13,713 nt of DNA. Origin: Acidobacteriota bacterium (lineage in GTDB: Bacteria; Acidobacteriota; UBA6911; RPQK01; JAPXNP01). The translations under genes and the position numbers were made by a program. Of this stretch, positions 1 through 7,836 are shown piece after piece. Below the pieces are notes generated by a model. It was not told the origin of the DNA. It saw only the letters and a program-made list of their open reading frames with translations, and did no database searches. The stretch's first letter is position 1. The number at the start of each line of letters is the position of its first letter. Where the stretch lies: positions 1 through 13,713 of the forward strand of contig JAUWTT010000043.1 in NCBI GenBank assembly GCA_030614585.1. Direction: 5' to 3'.

Positions 1-136
1 AGAGCCGGTGGAGATTCATACGGGCATGCTTGTCAAAGACGTCCTCGCCTATTACATGGGAAAGAACACTCCGCAAAGACGCGAATTCATAACCTCGAAT
101 CTTGTCGTGGAACCGGTGGATCTGGTCGGAAGCTGA
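1..136 (+). CDS. parE: DNA topoisomerase IV (gyrase-type) subunit B, C-terminal end, partial
   Basis: Only the last 44 codons are present, read in the frame beginning at base 2 and ending at TGA 134-136. The tail contains MGKNTPQRREFITSNL, which matches the conserved C-terminal block of GyrB/ParE proteins (family form MGKDTPERREFIMNNL), the ATP-driven B subunit of type IIA topoisomerases. The A subunit starts 15 bp after the stop, so the two form an operon. The A subunit is of the short topoisomerase IV type, so ParE is preferred over GyrB. The ATPase and Toprim domains lie outside the window, so the assignment depends on this motif and on the neighbour. Confidence 0.85.
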   Translation, partial: EPVEIHTGMLVKDVLAYYMGKNTPQRREFITSNLVVEPVDLVGS

Positions 137-151
137 TGTAAGCAGGATGAA

Positions 152-2305
152 ATGAGTAAGAGCAAGCGCAAGAAGACGCTGTCGCGGGATTCAGGGAGCA
201 ATCTCGGCGTGGAAGAGACCTTCAAGAATTACTTCCTACAATACGCATCTTACGTCATCACTGACCGAGCCATTCCTGACATCGAAGACGGCTTGAAGCC
301 GGTTCAGCGCCGCATCCTGTTCTCACTTTGGGAGAACGAGGACGGACGTTACAACAAAGTGGCCAACATAGTCGGACACTGTATGAAGTATCACCCTCAC
401 GGGGATGCTTCGATTTTCTCGGCAATGGTGGGCCTCGGTCAGAAAGGCCTGCTCATCGATACCCAGGGAAACTGGGGAGATGCGGTGACAAATGATCGCG
501 CCGCAGCAGCTCGCTATATAGAAGCCCGTCTAACAGCTATCGCCAAAGAGGTTGCTTTCGCACCTCACCTGACCACCTACAAACACTCCTACGATGGCCG
601 GAGTAAAGAACCTTTGACACTCCCGGTCCGCTTCCCACTACTTCTAGCGATGGGAGCCGAAGGTATTGCGGTCGGGTTGACAACCAGGATTCTGCCGCAC
701 AACTTCATCGAGCTGCTGGAAGCACAGAAAGCCTACCTCAGAGGCGAGGAGTTTACGCTTCTGCCTGACTTCCCCACCGGCGGGCTCATTGACGTCAAGG
801 ACTATATGGATGGCGCCCCAGGCTCGCGGACAAAGGTGCGGGCTGTAATTGAGAGAGGGAAAGGAAAGTCAGTGTTTATTCGACAGGTGCCGTATGGAAC
901 CTCGACCGAAAGTCTGATTGACTCAATCCTGAGAGCGAACGAGAAAGGCAAGATAAAGGTCTCCAATATCCAGGATAACTCCGCTGCCGAAGTAGAGGTT
1001 GTGGTTTCGTTCCAGCGGGGAGTCGACATGGACAAGGCCGAGGATGCCCTGTACGCCTTTACCGATTGCGAGGTTTCTCTGAGCTCGAATTCGATGGTGA
1101 TCAGGAACGGGAAACCCTCGGCTCTAAGTGTCTCCGAGCTCTTGATCGAATCAACAAAACGGACCAGAGCATTACTGCGACGTGATCTGGAAATCGAGTT
1201 GGACCGGCTGGAAAGACAGTGGCATCTCAAGAGTCTCGTACAGATCTTTGTCGAGAATCGAATCTACTTGCGGATTGAGAAATGTGAAACCTGGGTTGAG
1301 GTCTTGTACGAAATAGATCGCGGACTGGAACCACACCTGGACAGGTTGAGGCGGCCAGTCACCGAAGAAGACCTAGTCTATCTGACAGAAGTGAAGATCC
1401 GGCGTATCAGTGCTTGGGATTCTAAGAAAGCTGAAGAGGAACTGAACAAGATCGATGAAGAGATGCGAAAGGTCAAGAAGAACCTCCGTAGTTTGACTGC
1501 TTTCACGATCGAATACCTGGACAATCTGTTAGGCAAGTATGGAAAGGGCAGGGAAAGACGAACCAGGATTTGCAGTTTTGACACTGTTGCCGCGGTTTCA
1601 GTGGTCGAGAGAACGGAGAAGCTCTACACCGAGAGGAAGGCAGGCTTCATTGGAACCGACCTGAAAGATGGTGAAGAGCTCGGTCCCTGCTCACCGCTGG
1701 ATGACGTGATGGTGATCCTGCAGGACGGAGGGATGGTAGTCGCAAAGGTCGCGGACCGCAAATACGTGGGCGAAAACATCGTTTACGCGAGTCTTATTCG
1801 ACCTGGGGAGCGGGATACTGTCTTCAACTTGATATATGAAGACATTGAAACCGGGCGGGTTTATGCCAAGCGATTCACTATAGGAGGTTACACCAGGGAG
1901 AGACGTTATGAGTTGGGTCCAGCAAAGAAGAAGAAAGCACTTCTTCTTGCTGTCGGAAGTGGTATTTGCGCACATATCAAGCTCCGTAAGAAGCCCCGGA
2001 TCAAAACCGATGTCTACGTTCGTTTTGACGAACTGCTTGTCAAGGGTCGAGGTGCAGCCGGTAACACGGTGACTAAACACCGGGCTTCGAGGGCCCGAGA
2101 GATATCTGAAGCTGTTTATTGCAGCAGACTCAACTTGGATCCTTTAGAACTCGCAAAGGCAGGTTCGGCAGGAGGCACTATTGAAGAACAGGGCGACGAA
2201 CCCGGAAGTGGAACCGCAGCCGGGGTGAAGACCAACGGTGCACCGATTGATTCGGATCAACAACCAGACGAGAATCAGAAGCAGCTGTTTCCCGACGAGA
2301 AATAG
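152..2305 (+). CDS. parC: DNA topoisomerase IV subunit A (Bacteroidetes/Verrucomicrobia type)
   Basis: This 717-residue protein is the DNA-cleaving subunit of a type IIA topoisomerase, which decatenates and relaxes chromosomes as a ParC2ParE2 complex. The winged-helix domain begins near residue 27 (YFLQYASYVITDRAIPD) and contains GLKPVQRRIL at 47-56. The catalytic tyrosine is Y122, preceded by R121 (AAAARYIEARL). A coiled-coil tower follows, with an Arg/Lys/Glu-rich stretch near 425-450, then a C-terminal region (about 500-670) resembling the beta-pinwheel of Bacteroidetes ParC. The tail is acidic, Gln-rich and probably disordered. The start follows an AGCAGGA ribosome site 4 nt upstream, 15 bp after the B-subunit stop. 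At the quinolone pocket the position equivalent to GyrA Ser83 is Ala86 and that of Asp87 is Ser90. The length fits a short topo IV A subunit better than GyrA. Confidence 0.93.
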   Translation: MSKSKRKKTLSRDSGSNLGVEETFKNYFLQYASYVITDRAIPDIEDGLKPVQRRILFSLWENEDGRYNKVANIVGHCMKYHPHGDASIFSAMVGLGQKGLLIDTQGNWGDAVTNDRAAAARYIEARLTAIAKEVAFAPHLTTYKHSYDGRSKEPLTLPVRFPLLLAMGAEGIAVGLTTRILPHNFIELLEAQKAYLRGEEFTLLPDFPTGGLIDVKDYMDGAPGSRTKVRAVIERGKGKSVFIRQVPYGTSTESLIDSILRANEKGKIKVSNIQDNSAAEVEVVVSFQRGVDMDKAEDALYAFTDCEVSLSSNSMVIRNGKPSALSVSELLIESTKRTRALLRRDLEIELDRLERQWHLKSLVQIFVENRIYLRIEKCETWVEVLYEIDRGLEPHLDRLRRPVTEEDLVYLTEVKIRRISAWDSKKAEEELNKIDEEMRKVKKNLRSLTAFTIEYLDNLLGKYGKGRERRTRICSFDTVAAVSVVERTEKLYTERKAGFIGTDLKDGEELGPCSPLDDVMVILQDGGMVVAKVADRKYVGENIVYASLIRPGERDTVFNLIYEDIETGRVYAKRFTIGGYTRERRYELGPAKKKKALLLAVGSGICAHIKLRKKPRIKTDVYVRFDELLVKGRGAAGNTVTKHRASRAREISEAVYCSRLNLDPLELAKAGSAGGTIEEQGDEPGSGTAAGVKTNGAPIDSDQQPDENQKQLFPDEK

Positions 2306-2321
2306 GATTCAAGATGTGTTT

Positions 2322-2472
2322 GACAACCTGGAAGGTTGTCTTACGGTAGGACATGCATCCTTGTCACACGGTGGCACAGGCATCCTTGCCTGTGTTCAGG
2401 AGTCAACAACCAAGCCTGATCCTTCTCCCCGTTTGGTGACAACCAGGGAAAGTCGTCCTACGGTAAGACATG
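2322..2472. repeat. Pair of about 35-bp direct repeats with internal palindromes
   Basis: Copy 1 is at 2322-2355 and copy 2 at 2438-2472. Both start with GACAACC and end with an 18-bp block, GTC(T/C)TACGGTA(G/A)GACATG, matching at 16 of 18 positions. That block is itself a near-palindrome (GTCTTAC-G-GTAGGAC). The two differences between copies change opposite arms, so each copy keeps a single G-T type mismatch. Copy 1 also holds a perfect 8-bp stem with a 3-nt loop (2322-2329 with 2333-2340) that starts 16 bp after the parC stop. It could help end parC transcription, but no T-run follows. The arrangement resembles dispersed REP-like intergenic repeats; the family cannot be named from one locus. 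Confidence 0.7.
2375..2394. repeat. Short perfect hairpin repeat, CACAGGCA stem
   Basis: A perfect inverted repeat: CACAGGCA (2375-2382), loop TCCT, TGCCTGTG (2387-2394). From memory, CACAGGCA-TCnT-TGCCTGTG hairpins recur between genes in planctomycete and verrucomicrobial genomes; I cannot check this here. The loop plus flank, CATCCTTG, also occurs at 2355-2362, linking this hairpin to the neighbouring repeat copy. It lies in the convergent spacer between parC and the VOC gene, a usual place for such elements. Confidence 0.65.
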
Positions 2473-2484
2473 TCACAAGGGCCC

Positions 2485-2606
2485 GGAAGGCCATCTTCCT
2501 GCCACCACGGAACCCATTTGCAGCCGATCGGAGGATAAGCTTCCAGCTTGTCACGATACATCTCGCTTCGATCCTGGGTGCCTGGAAGGTCATCCTCCTC
2601 TCCACC
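2485..2606. repeat. Two degenerate GGAAGGyCATCyTCCT repeats
   Basis: GGAAGGCCATCTTCCTGCC begins at 2485 and GGAAGGTCATCCTCCTCTCC at 2584. Both are followed by ACC and both are imperfect dyads (GGAAG with CTTCC in the first copy). A third partial copy, TTCATCCTCCTCTGCC, begins at 2612. They look like decayed members of the same repeat-rich spacer. The 2306-2658 stretch holds no convincing gene; the ORFs crossing it have repeat-derived composition. Confidence 0.5.
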
Positions 2607-2637
2607 CCAAGTTCATCCTCCTCTGCCGCCGTGTTTA

Positions 2638-2660
2638 GAAGGTTGATGCTCGCAACCTTC
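2638..2660 (-). terminator. Hairpin at the stop codon of the VOC gene
   Basis: A perfect 8-bp inverted repeat, GAAGGTTG (2638-2645) with CAACCTTC (2653-2660), has a 7-nt loop and overlaps the TGA stop of the VOC gene (2659-2661). The position suits a transcription terminator or a 3'-end stabilising structure. No clear T-run follows on the minus strand, so a strong Rho-independent terminator is not supported. Confidence 0.45.
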
Positions 2661-3390
2661 AATCCGAAGAGGGTCGGTACTCCATGATGAGGAGCAGATG
2701 AGCACTGGGAGGAGCCAGAGCGAACCGCCCTACGCCAAAAGCAAGGTCTGGCATTTCTTGAAGCGCTTCAAAACCCTCCTGGCCCAGGGAGTCCAGTCGT
2801 TCACTCAGATTATCGGAATGATACACAAGGGCAGGCATCTTTAAGCCATCTGACTGGTAGAGCCCAAGGTTAACAAGCCCGTCGGAAACCGCTGCCCTGG
2901 GATAGGGCAACTTGTCGCCTCTTAGCTTCCTAAAGCCGACCTTCTCCAGGCAAGCCAACGTAGGCCCCAAATCTTCAACAGGAAAAGCCAATTCCCCAAA
3001 ACTTCCACACTTGGAGAAAGGGCGTCCTGTCGGCTGCGGAATCCGACGGGCCGAATACTCGACGAGCGAGACATCTATCCCTCCTGGTATCTCCAAGCCA
3101 CCCACAACCTCAGGAACCTCTCTGTCGTGCACCGCGACAACATCAATCCCAGCCGATTTGAGTTCTTCGACTCTTTGCTTCATGTCGGAGGAAAAATAGT
3201 TGAGCACCGGATAGGAGGGGCCTGATTGCTGACTCAGATTAAGGGTGATCGTCCCATCACTCAGGATAGCCCATGGCCAAGGTTCCCAGTTCTGATCCAG
3301 CTTCTCGAAACCGAGTCTTTCAAAGAAAGGAAGCGTTTGACCCACATCGATCACGCCGACTGAGATTTCAACGAACTTGCCCAGCTTCAT
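2659..3390 (-). CDS. VOC (glyoxalase/bleomycin-resistance fold) family protein, two domains
   Basis: This 243-residue protein consists of two tandem VOC-type modules, about residues 4-112 and 130-238. Each carries the same landmarks: a strand before an alpha helix ending in a GF turn (LPFFERLGFEK and LACLEKVGFRK), an SDG-centred hairpin (ILSDGTITLNL and AVSDGLVNLGL), and a P-x-L-x-Y block with a following helix (PVLNYFSSDM and PALVYHSDNL). VOC proteins include metal-dependent dioxygenases, glyoxalases and binding proteins. I cannot place a full H/E metal triad here, so the substrate and even enzymatic activity are unknown. The ATG at 3388-3390 is chosen because AAAGGACC lies just upstream; a longer frame to 3474 has no such site. 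The gene follows pgi on the same strand with a structured gap of 268 bp. Confidence 0.82.
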   Translation of the reverse strand: MKLGKFVEISVGVIDVGQTLPFFERLGFEKLDQNWEPWPWAILSDGTITLNLSQQSGPSYPVLNYFSSDMKQRVEELKSAGIDVVAVHDREVPEVVGGLEIPGGIDVSLVEYSARRIPQPTGRPFSKCGSFGELAFPVEDLGPTLACLEKVGFRKLRGDKLPYPRAAVSDGLVNLGLYQSDGLKMPALVYHSDNLSERLDSLGQEGFEALQEMPDLAFGVGRFALAPPSAHLLLIMEYRPSSD

Positions 3391-3514
3391 TGAAGGTCCT
3401 TTCGTTGCCCTTATTCTAATCGAATGCATGGGCTGTATCCATCTCCAGCTGGACGAGGCCGTCGCAAAAATCAAGACGACACCTCACGGAGTCCAACGGA
3501 CGACATGTGTTAAG

Positions 3515-3556
3515 CCCAGGGCGGGTGCCCGACGAAGGAGGGCACCAAGCCCTGGG
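3515..3556. terminator. Strong two-part hairpin between pgi and the VOC gene
   Basis: An outer stem CCCAGGGC (3515-3522) with GCCCTGGG (3549-3556) and an inner stem GGTGCCC (3524-3530) with GGGCACC (3540-3546) make 15 GC-rich pairs, broken by a small bulge, around a 9-nt loop. It lies downstream of the pgi stop and upstream of the VOC start. A transcription terminator or processing element for pgi is the simplest reading, but neither side has a proper T-run, so it could also be a repeat element. The rest of 3391-3658 shows no gene. Confidence 0.55.
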
Positions 3557-3658
3557 AAGATGTTGAGTCTCTCATTGAGTGCCGTTTGCCACCTCCCCGT
3601 TAACACAGGCGCGGCTGAAGAGTGTGCATCTCAAACCGAAACACGCCGAGCCACAGAG

Positions 3659-5317
3659 CTATTGATCAGTCTCAAATGCTGCCAGAGATTTGTAGTAATT
3701 GATTAACCCTCGAGTTGAGCTGTCGTGAGACGAAACCGGCCGTTTGTCCTGCAATTCGGGCAGAATTGCCTTAGCGAGTTGTTTCCCTAATTCCACACCC
3801 CACTGGTCGAACGAATTAATACCCCAGATGACCCCCTGTACAAAGATCTTGTGCTCATACATGGCAATGAGGGACCCTAAAGTTCTTGGCGTCAGCTTTC
3901 TGAACAGGATCGAATTGGTGGGTTTGTTTCCTTCAAACACTTTATGAGGCAACAAGCTGTCTATATGAAGCGCGTCCAGACCAGACGCTTCAAGCTCTGC
4001 ACGTGCTTCCGATTCGGTCTTCCCTTTCATCAGAGCCTCCGTTTGGGCAAAGAAGTTCGAAAGCAGAATGGCGTGATGATCACTGATTGGATTGTGTGTC
4101 TCGGCCGGAGCCAGGAAGTCAGCCGTAACAAGCTTTGTACCCTGGTGAATCAGCTGATAGAAGGCATGTTGTCCGTTGGTCCCCGGCTCACCCCAAATCA
4201 CCGGACCGGTCGTGTAGTCGACGGCTTCCCCCTCCCGGGTGACTCGCTTTCCATTGCTTTCCATATCCCCCTGTTGAAAGTAGGCTGGAAAACGATGGAG
4301 GTACTGATCGTAGGGGAGAATCGCGTGAGACTCTGCCCCAATAAAGTTGTTGTACCAGATCCCCAGCATTCCCAGGATCACTGGGAGATTTGACTCGAGG
4401 GGCGCCTCTCGAAAATGCTCGTCCATCTCGTGAGCACCGGTAAGTAGTTCCTCAAATGCATCCATGCCCACGGCAATCGCTATCGACAACCCTATGGCTG
4501 ACCAGAGCGAATAGCGACCCCCAACCCAATCCCAGAACTCGAACATATTGCTGGTATCGATTCCAAACTTCTCAACCTCTGCTGCATTCGTCGACAAGGC
4601 GACGAAATGTCTGGGGATAGCAGCGGAATCTCCGACGTGAGTCAAGAGCCAACTCCTTGCCGACAGTGCGTTGGTGATGGTTTCCTGCGTGGTGAAAGTC
4701 TTCGAGGCGACAATGAACAAGGCCGTTTCCGGGTCGAGTTCCTTTAGCACCTCAGCGATATTGGTTCCATCAATATTGGAGACAAAATGCACCCGCAGTC
4801 CCTTCTTCTGATAGGGCTTTAATGCTTCAGTCACCATTACCGGCCCCAGATCCGATCCCCCGATTCCGATGTTCACGACGTCAGTAATAGCTTTCCCCGA
4901 ATAGCCCTTCCATTCACCGGAGCGTACCGCCTCTGAAAACGTCCTCATGTGCTGGAGGACGGCGTTCACTTTCGGCATCACGTCTTCGCCGTCCACGAGA
5001 ATTGGCCTGTTCGAGCGATTTCGCAATGCCACATGGAGCACAGCACGACCTTCAGTCGAATTAATTTTCTCCCCCGAGAACATCCTGTCTCTGTATTCAG
5101 CCAGTCCAACAGACCGGGCCAGCTGAAACAAAAGCCCCATGGTCTCTTCAGTAACCCGGTTCTTTGAGTAGTCCAGAAGGATGTCATTGAACCTGGCGGA
5201 GAACTTGTCAAAACGAGAGGGCTCCTCCTCAAAAAGCTTTCGCATTGGGAGCCGGTCAGAGTTCTCCCGATGGACTTCCAGTGCTTTCCATTCCGCAGAT
5301 TCGGTCAGTCGTGACAT
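3659..5317 (-). CDS. pgi: Glucose-6-phosphate isomerase
   Basis: This 552-residue cytoplasmic enzyme interconverts glucose 6-phosphate and fructose 6-phosphate at the head of glycolysis and gluconeogenesis. It contains both family signatures: DWVGGRYSLWSAIG at 263-276 and GVIWGINSFDQWGVELGK at 495-512. Catalytic candidates by comparison with the E. coli enzyme are E353 (DMESNGK), H384 (NGQHAFY) and K512. The sugar-phosphate site NIGIGGSDLGP is at 149-159 and SKTFTTQET at 205-213. Length is normal for the long bacterial form. The ATG at 5315-5317 is preceded by AAGGAG at 6-7 nt; the frame stays open to 5461 but that extension is not family-like. Nothing is missing or unusual. Confidence 0.97.
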   Translation of the reverse strand: MSRLTESAEWKALEVHRENSDRLPMRKLFEEEPSRFDKFSARFNDILLDYSKNRVTEETMGLLFQLARSVGLAEYRDRMFSGEKINSTEGRAVLHVALRNRSNRPILVDGEDVMPKVNAVLQHMRTFSEAVRSGEWKGYSGKAITDVVNIGIGGSDLGPVMVTEALKPYQKKGLRVHFVSNIDGTNIAEVLKELDPETALFIVASKTFTTQETITNALSARSWLLTHVGDSAAIPRHFVALSTNAAEVEKFGIDTSNMFEFWDWVGGRYSLWSAIGLSIAIAVGMDAFEELLTGAHEMDEHFREAPLESNLPVILGMLGIWYNNFIGAESHAILPYDQYLHRFPAYFQQGDMESNGKRVTREGEAVDYTTGPVIWGEPGTNGQHAFYQLIHQGTKLVTADFLAPAETHNPISDHHAILLSNFFAQTEALMKGKTESEARAELEASGLDALHIDSLLPHKVFEGNKPTNSILFRKLTPRTLGSLIAMYEHKIFVQGVIWGINSFDQWGVELGKQLAKAILPELQDKRPVSSHDSSTRGLINYYKSLAAFETDQ

Positions 5318-5614
5318 TTGATACTCCTTCGCTTTAGGGGAAACATTGTCTGGATGCTTTGGCAAACGGGTTGACCCTTCCGCTCGCTTCGGCTCGGTTC
5401 GCGCCAAAGGATACCCGAGGAGGAGTCTATAGGGTCTGTTGCTCAAACCGCAACAGCCCAAGCTCGAAGAGTCGGAGTTGAAACTGTGTCGAGATCCCCA
5501 ATTTCTCGATTGCCACTACCACTTCCCCTTACCTGCAGTGAAACCTCTGGCTCGCCTTGACGGCTGTGGTAGCCCCCAATAGAATCCGAACTACACAATT
5601 GAAAGGAGCACGCT
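5318..5614. other. Divergent intergenic region between pgi and the NIPSNAP gene
   Basis: This 297-bp region separates two divergently transcribed genes. It contains a 7-bp inverted repeat, CTGTTGC (5436-5442) with GCAACAG (5450-5456), that could form a hairpin in the pgi leader, and a wider 7-bp pair, CTACCAC (5516-5522) with GTGGTAG (5566-5572), that overlaps the plus-strand promoter and could be an operator. No small gene is convincing here. Confidence 0.4.
5557..5585 (+). promoter_or_regulatory. Sigma-70-type promoter of the NIPSNAP gene
   Basis: TTGACG (5557-5562) and TAGAAT (5580-5585) are each one base from the consensus hexamers and are separated by exactly 17 bp. A start point near 5592 would leave a leader of about 23 nt containing AAGGAG (5603-5608), 6 nt before the ATG at 5615. 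Confidence 0.7.
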
Positions 5615-6385
5615 ATGAACCGCCGCCAATTTGGAACTACGAGTATCGCCGCAGCCCTTGGTGCCTCATCAACAACGCTGACTGAGGCTGCAGGAACCGC
5701 AGCTAGTTACTACGAGTTGCGCAGATACCAACTCCGTCGGGATTTCGACACGTCCCATGTCCACAGTTTCGTTGAGAACGATTTCATTCCCGCCATGAAG
5801 AGTCGGGGCGTGGGACCTATTGGCTGCTTCGGGATTTCTACAGGTAAACATAGTCCGTCGCTGATTGTGCTGATTCAGTACAAGTCGCTTTCTCAAATAA
5901 TCACGAATACCGAATTGGCTGCCAAATCGGATACCTTTGCTGGGAAATGGAAGACCTTCGAAACAAAACAGATGCCTTACGTGCGTTACGAATCTTCCCT
6001 GCTGAAAGCCTTTGCCGGCCATCCCGGCATCGAGGTTCCGAAAGGAAAGAACGGCAGTCACCTGTTTGAACTTCGCACTTATGAATCGAAGAATGCCGTC
6101 GCTTCGGCAGCAAAGATTGACATGTTCAATGAGGAGGAAATCAAGATCTTCCGAGACTGCGGAATGGCACCGGTTTTCTTCGGGGAGGGAGTGTTCGCGA
6201 ACAGACTTCCTCACCTTACCTACATGCTGGCTTTCGAAGATCTAGCTCACAGAGAGGCTGCCTGGAAGAAGTTCAGCTCCAATGCGGACTGGAACCGCAT
6301 CAAGAATGACGCTCGCTGGCTGGATACGGTGTCGGTCATCGATTCATCATTCCTTAGAGCAACCGGGTACTCAGAAGTCAGGTGA
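5615..6385 (+). CDS. NIPSNAP family protein with Tat-type signal peptide
   Basis: This 256-residue protein begins MNRRQFGTTSIAAALGASS, a twin-arginine-like export signal with cleavage likely near residue 26-30. The mature part is two NIPSNAP-like ferredoxin-fold halves. The first starts with YYELRRYQL at 32-40, the second with LFELRTYES at 150-158, and each ends in a conserved aromatic/charged strand (YVRYESSLL; VIDSSFLRAT). NIPSNAP-domain proteins are common in planctomycetes, verrucomicrobia and acidobacteria, mostly without assigned function. The fold resembles dimeric alpha/beta-barrel proteins. It has its own promoter and a strong ribosome site, stands alone, and converges with the methyltransferase gene. 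An envelope location follows from the signal; the substrate is unknown. Confidence 0.85.
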   Translation: MNRRQFGTTSIAAALGASSTTLTEAAGTAASYYELRRYQLRRDFDTSHVHSFVENDFIPAMKSRGVGPIGCFGISTGKHSPSLIVLIQYKSLSQIITNTELAAKSDTFAGKWKTFETKQMPYVRYESSLLKAFAGHPGIEVPKGKNGSHLFELRTYESKNAVASAAKIDMFNEEEIKIFRDCGMAPVFFGEGVFANRLPHLTYMLAFEDLAHREAAWKKFSSNADWNRIKNDARWLDTVSVIDSSFLRATGYSEVR

Positions 6386-6397
6386 AAGATTGAGCAC

Positions 6398-6417
6398 GCG
6401 GAAGCTTCTCGTTCCGC
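6398..6417. terminator. Possible terminator hairpin between convergent genes
   Basis: GCGGAA (6398-6403) and TTCCGC (6412-6417) can pair around an 8-nt loop in the 72-bp gap between the convergent NIPSNAP and methyltransferase genes. There is no T-run, so this is a weak call based mostly on position. Confidence 0.3.
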
Positions 6418-6457
6418 AGCAGGGCATCCAGCTTGTCGCCGTGAGGCGTGGGTAGCG

Positions 6458-7744
6458 TCATAGGGCATCCCCCACTGCCGCAGTCGGCGCCAGGATCGGT
6501 GATTCCTCGACTTGATCGGCTCGACAAATCGCGTCGTGCAAATAGTGTTTGCGGTCACCCGGAGTACGATCATGCGCTTCCACAAGGGCGTCCTTCGCGA
6601 GGCGTCTGGCGGGCTCCACCATCTCTCTCTCGGGCCGAGACTGTTCGTGCGGTAACGTCAGATGCAAGATGTCCTCGTGGATGTCTTTCCCAAACTTGTT
6701 GACAAACACTCGTTCCTGCTTCAGCTCAAGTTTCAAGCCGACAACCTGGGAGGCAAGCTTCTCCACAAGCTGGACGTTGTAAAAAGCCGTCTTGTGCACG
6801 TTCGACTCTCTCCCGAGTATCAGCAGGATTCGGGCGTTGTAATTGCATACGCGCCGAAGTTCGGCCAAAGCAAGAGCCATATCTATGCAGTACTGGACGA
6901 CAGTGAGGAACCGGTTCTGCCGAAACTTGCGGTTGGCTCCGATCTCGGAGCGGGCAACGACAAGTGGCTTCCAGCCGAGCGACTCGATTCCGGCTCTCAA
7001 GTTGTGGTGGTAGTTGAATACGTTGATGTACGGGGGCGATGACAGGACGAAGTCGATGCTTCTGTCAGGAAGGTGCAAAGAGCGAGCATCACAAAGACAG
7101 GCACGCACTGGAGACGTGGTGAAGGGCAGGTTGGCGACGATCTTGCGGATGGTAGACCACTTGTTGGCATATGCGTCATCACTGGCAGCATCTCCATCGG
7201 CAAGCACGACAAGCGCTTCAAGGAGCATCCGAACGCGGGTGTCAGGCATCGCTCTCATCCAAGCGAGAGCGCTGCTTGGGAGCGAGTCCGAACCCGACGC
7301 CATGCGGAACAGAGGTAACTCGAAAGCCGTGGGTCGCACCCGAGTGAGAATTGACTCGGCTTTGTCCAGTAGATCGTGCCGTTCAGCTGGATCCAGGTTA
7401 CACAACTCGTAGACACGCCCGAGAAGGTACGCAGCCGGATTCACTTCGCAACCATTTGTCGGAAGGCCCAGCCGCGCCGACTCAATTAGAACGGTGCCGC
7501 TACCCATGAATGGATCAAGTACTGTGGCGCCCGACGGAGCATATGCGCGAAGCAACGCCTCGACTAGCTCGGGCGAAAACTGCCCACGCCACGGAAAGAG
7601 GTTACTCCGAGACTTGGCGTCGATGTTAAGCGCGGACGCAGTCAGCGGCGAGCTGAAGGTTTCCGGGTCAACCGCATCAGTACCCTGGCCCAAGCCTTGC
7701 GCTCGCGCGGCGCCTTGGGCGACTTCTTCAGTTCGTTCGGTCAT
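6458..7744 (-). CDS. DNA methyltransferase (amino-methylating, N4-cytosine or N6-adenine)
   Basis: This 428-residue protein has the motifs of amino-group DNA methyltransferases. A motif X-like segment is FPWRGQFSPELVEALLRAY (50-68), the AdoMet-binding motif I is LDPFMGSGT (76-84), and the catalytic motif IV is SSPPY (235-239). The SPPY form is commonest in N4-cytosine enzymes, but N6-adenine cannot be excluded. The long stretch between motifs I and IV, or the C-terminal part, would hold target recognition. No restriction enzyme gene adjoins it in the window, so it may be orphan. The ATG at 7742-7744 is preferred for its close AGAGAGG site; a TTG at 7765 gives 435 residues. An operator-like repeat array precedes it and a recombinase remnant lies behind it, suggesting acquisition by transfer. 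Confidence 0.88.
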   Translation of the reverse strand: MTERTEEVAQGAARAQGLGQGTDAVDPETFSSPLTASALNIDAKSRSNLFPWRGQFSPELVEALLRAYAPSGATVLDPFMGSGTVLIESARLGLPTNGCEVNPAAYLLGRVYELCNLDPAERHDLLDKAESILTRVRPTAFELPLFRMASGSDSLPSSALAWMRAMPDTRVRMLLEALVVLADGDAASDDAYANKWSTIRKIVANLPFTTSPVRACLCDARSLHLPDRSIDFVLSSPPYINVFNYHHNLRAGIESLGWKPLVVARSEIGANRKFRQNRFLTVVQYCIDMALALAELRRVCNYNARILLILGRESNVHKTAFYNVQLVEKLASQVVGLKLELKQERVFVNKFGKDIHEDILHLTLPHEQSRPEREMVEPARRLAKDALVEAHDRTPGDRKHYLHDAICRADQVEESPILAPTAAVGDAL

Positions 7745-7772
7745 GGTCCTCTCTTGTCGGTTCAACTACTGA

Positions 7773-7836
7773 TTATCTGGTTTCCAGATAAGTCCGTTAA
7801 CTGTGCTTCTTCCCAGATAATACGCTCACCAGATAC
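7773..7836. promoter_or_regulatory. Operator-like array of four CCAGATA half-sites upstream of the methyltransferase
   Basis: A perfect palindrome, TTATCTGG-TTT-CCAGATAA (7773-7791), is followed by a third half-site CCAGATAA (7813-7820) and a fourth CCAGATAC (7829-7836). The palindrome lies 29-47 bp before the methyltransferase ATG, where a promoter would be expected. The spacing of a dyad plus extra half-sites is like binding arrays for small dimeric regulators, including the control proteins of restriction-modification systems. No regulator gene is visible next to it. Confidence 0.65.

Noticed and set aside
802..1230. ORFs on the opposite strand of parC (802-1230, 1378-1584, 1691-2080)
   Set aside because: They are antisense shadows of a conserved gene with no starts or motifs of their own.
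2238..2687. 149-codon plus-strand ORF and an 88-codon minus-strand ORF across the parC-VOC spacer
   Set aside because: They overlap real gene ends and consist mostly of palindromic repeat sequence; no ribosome site and no domain-like composition.
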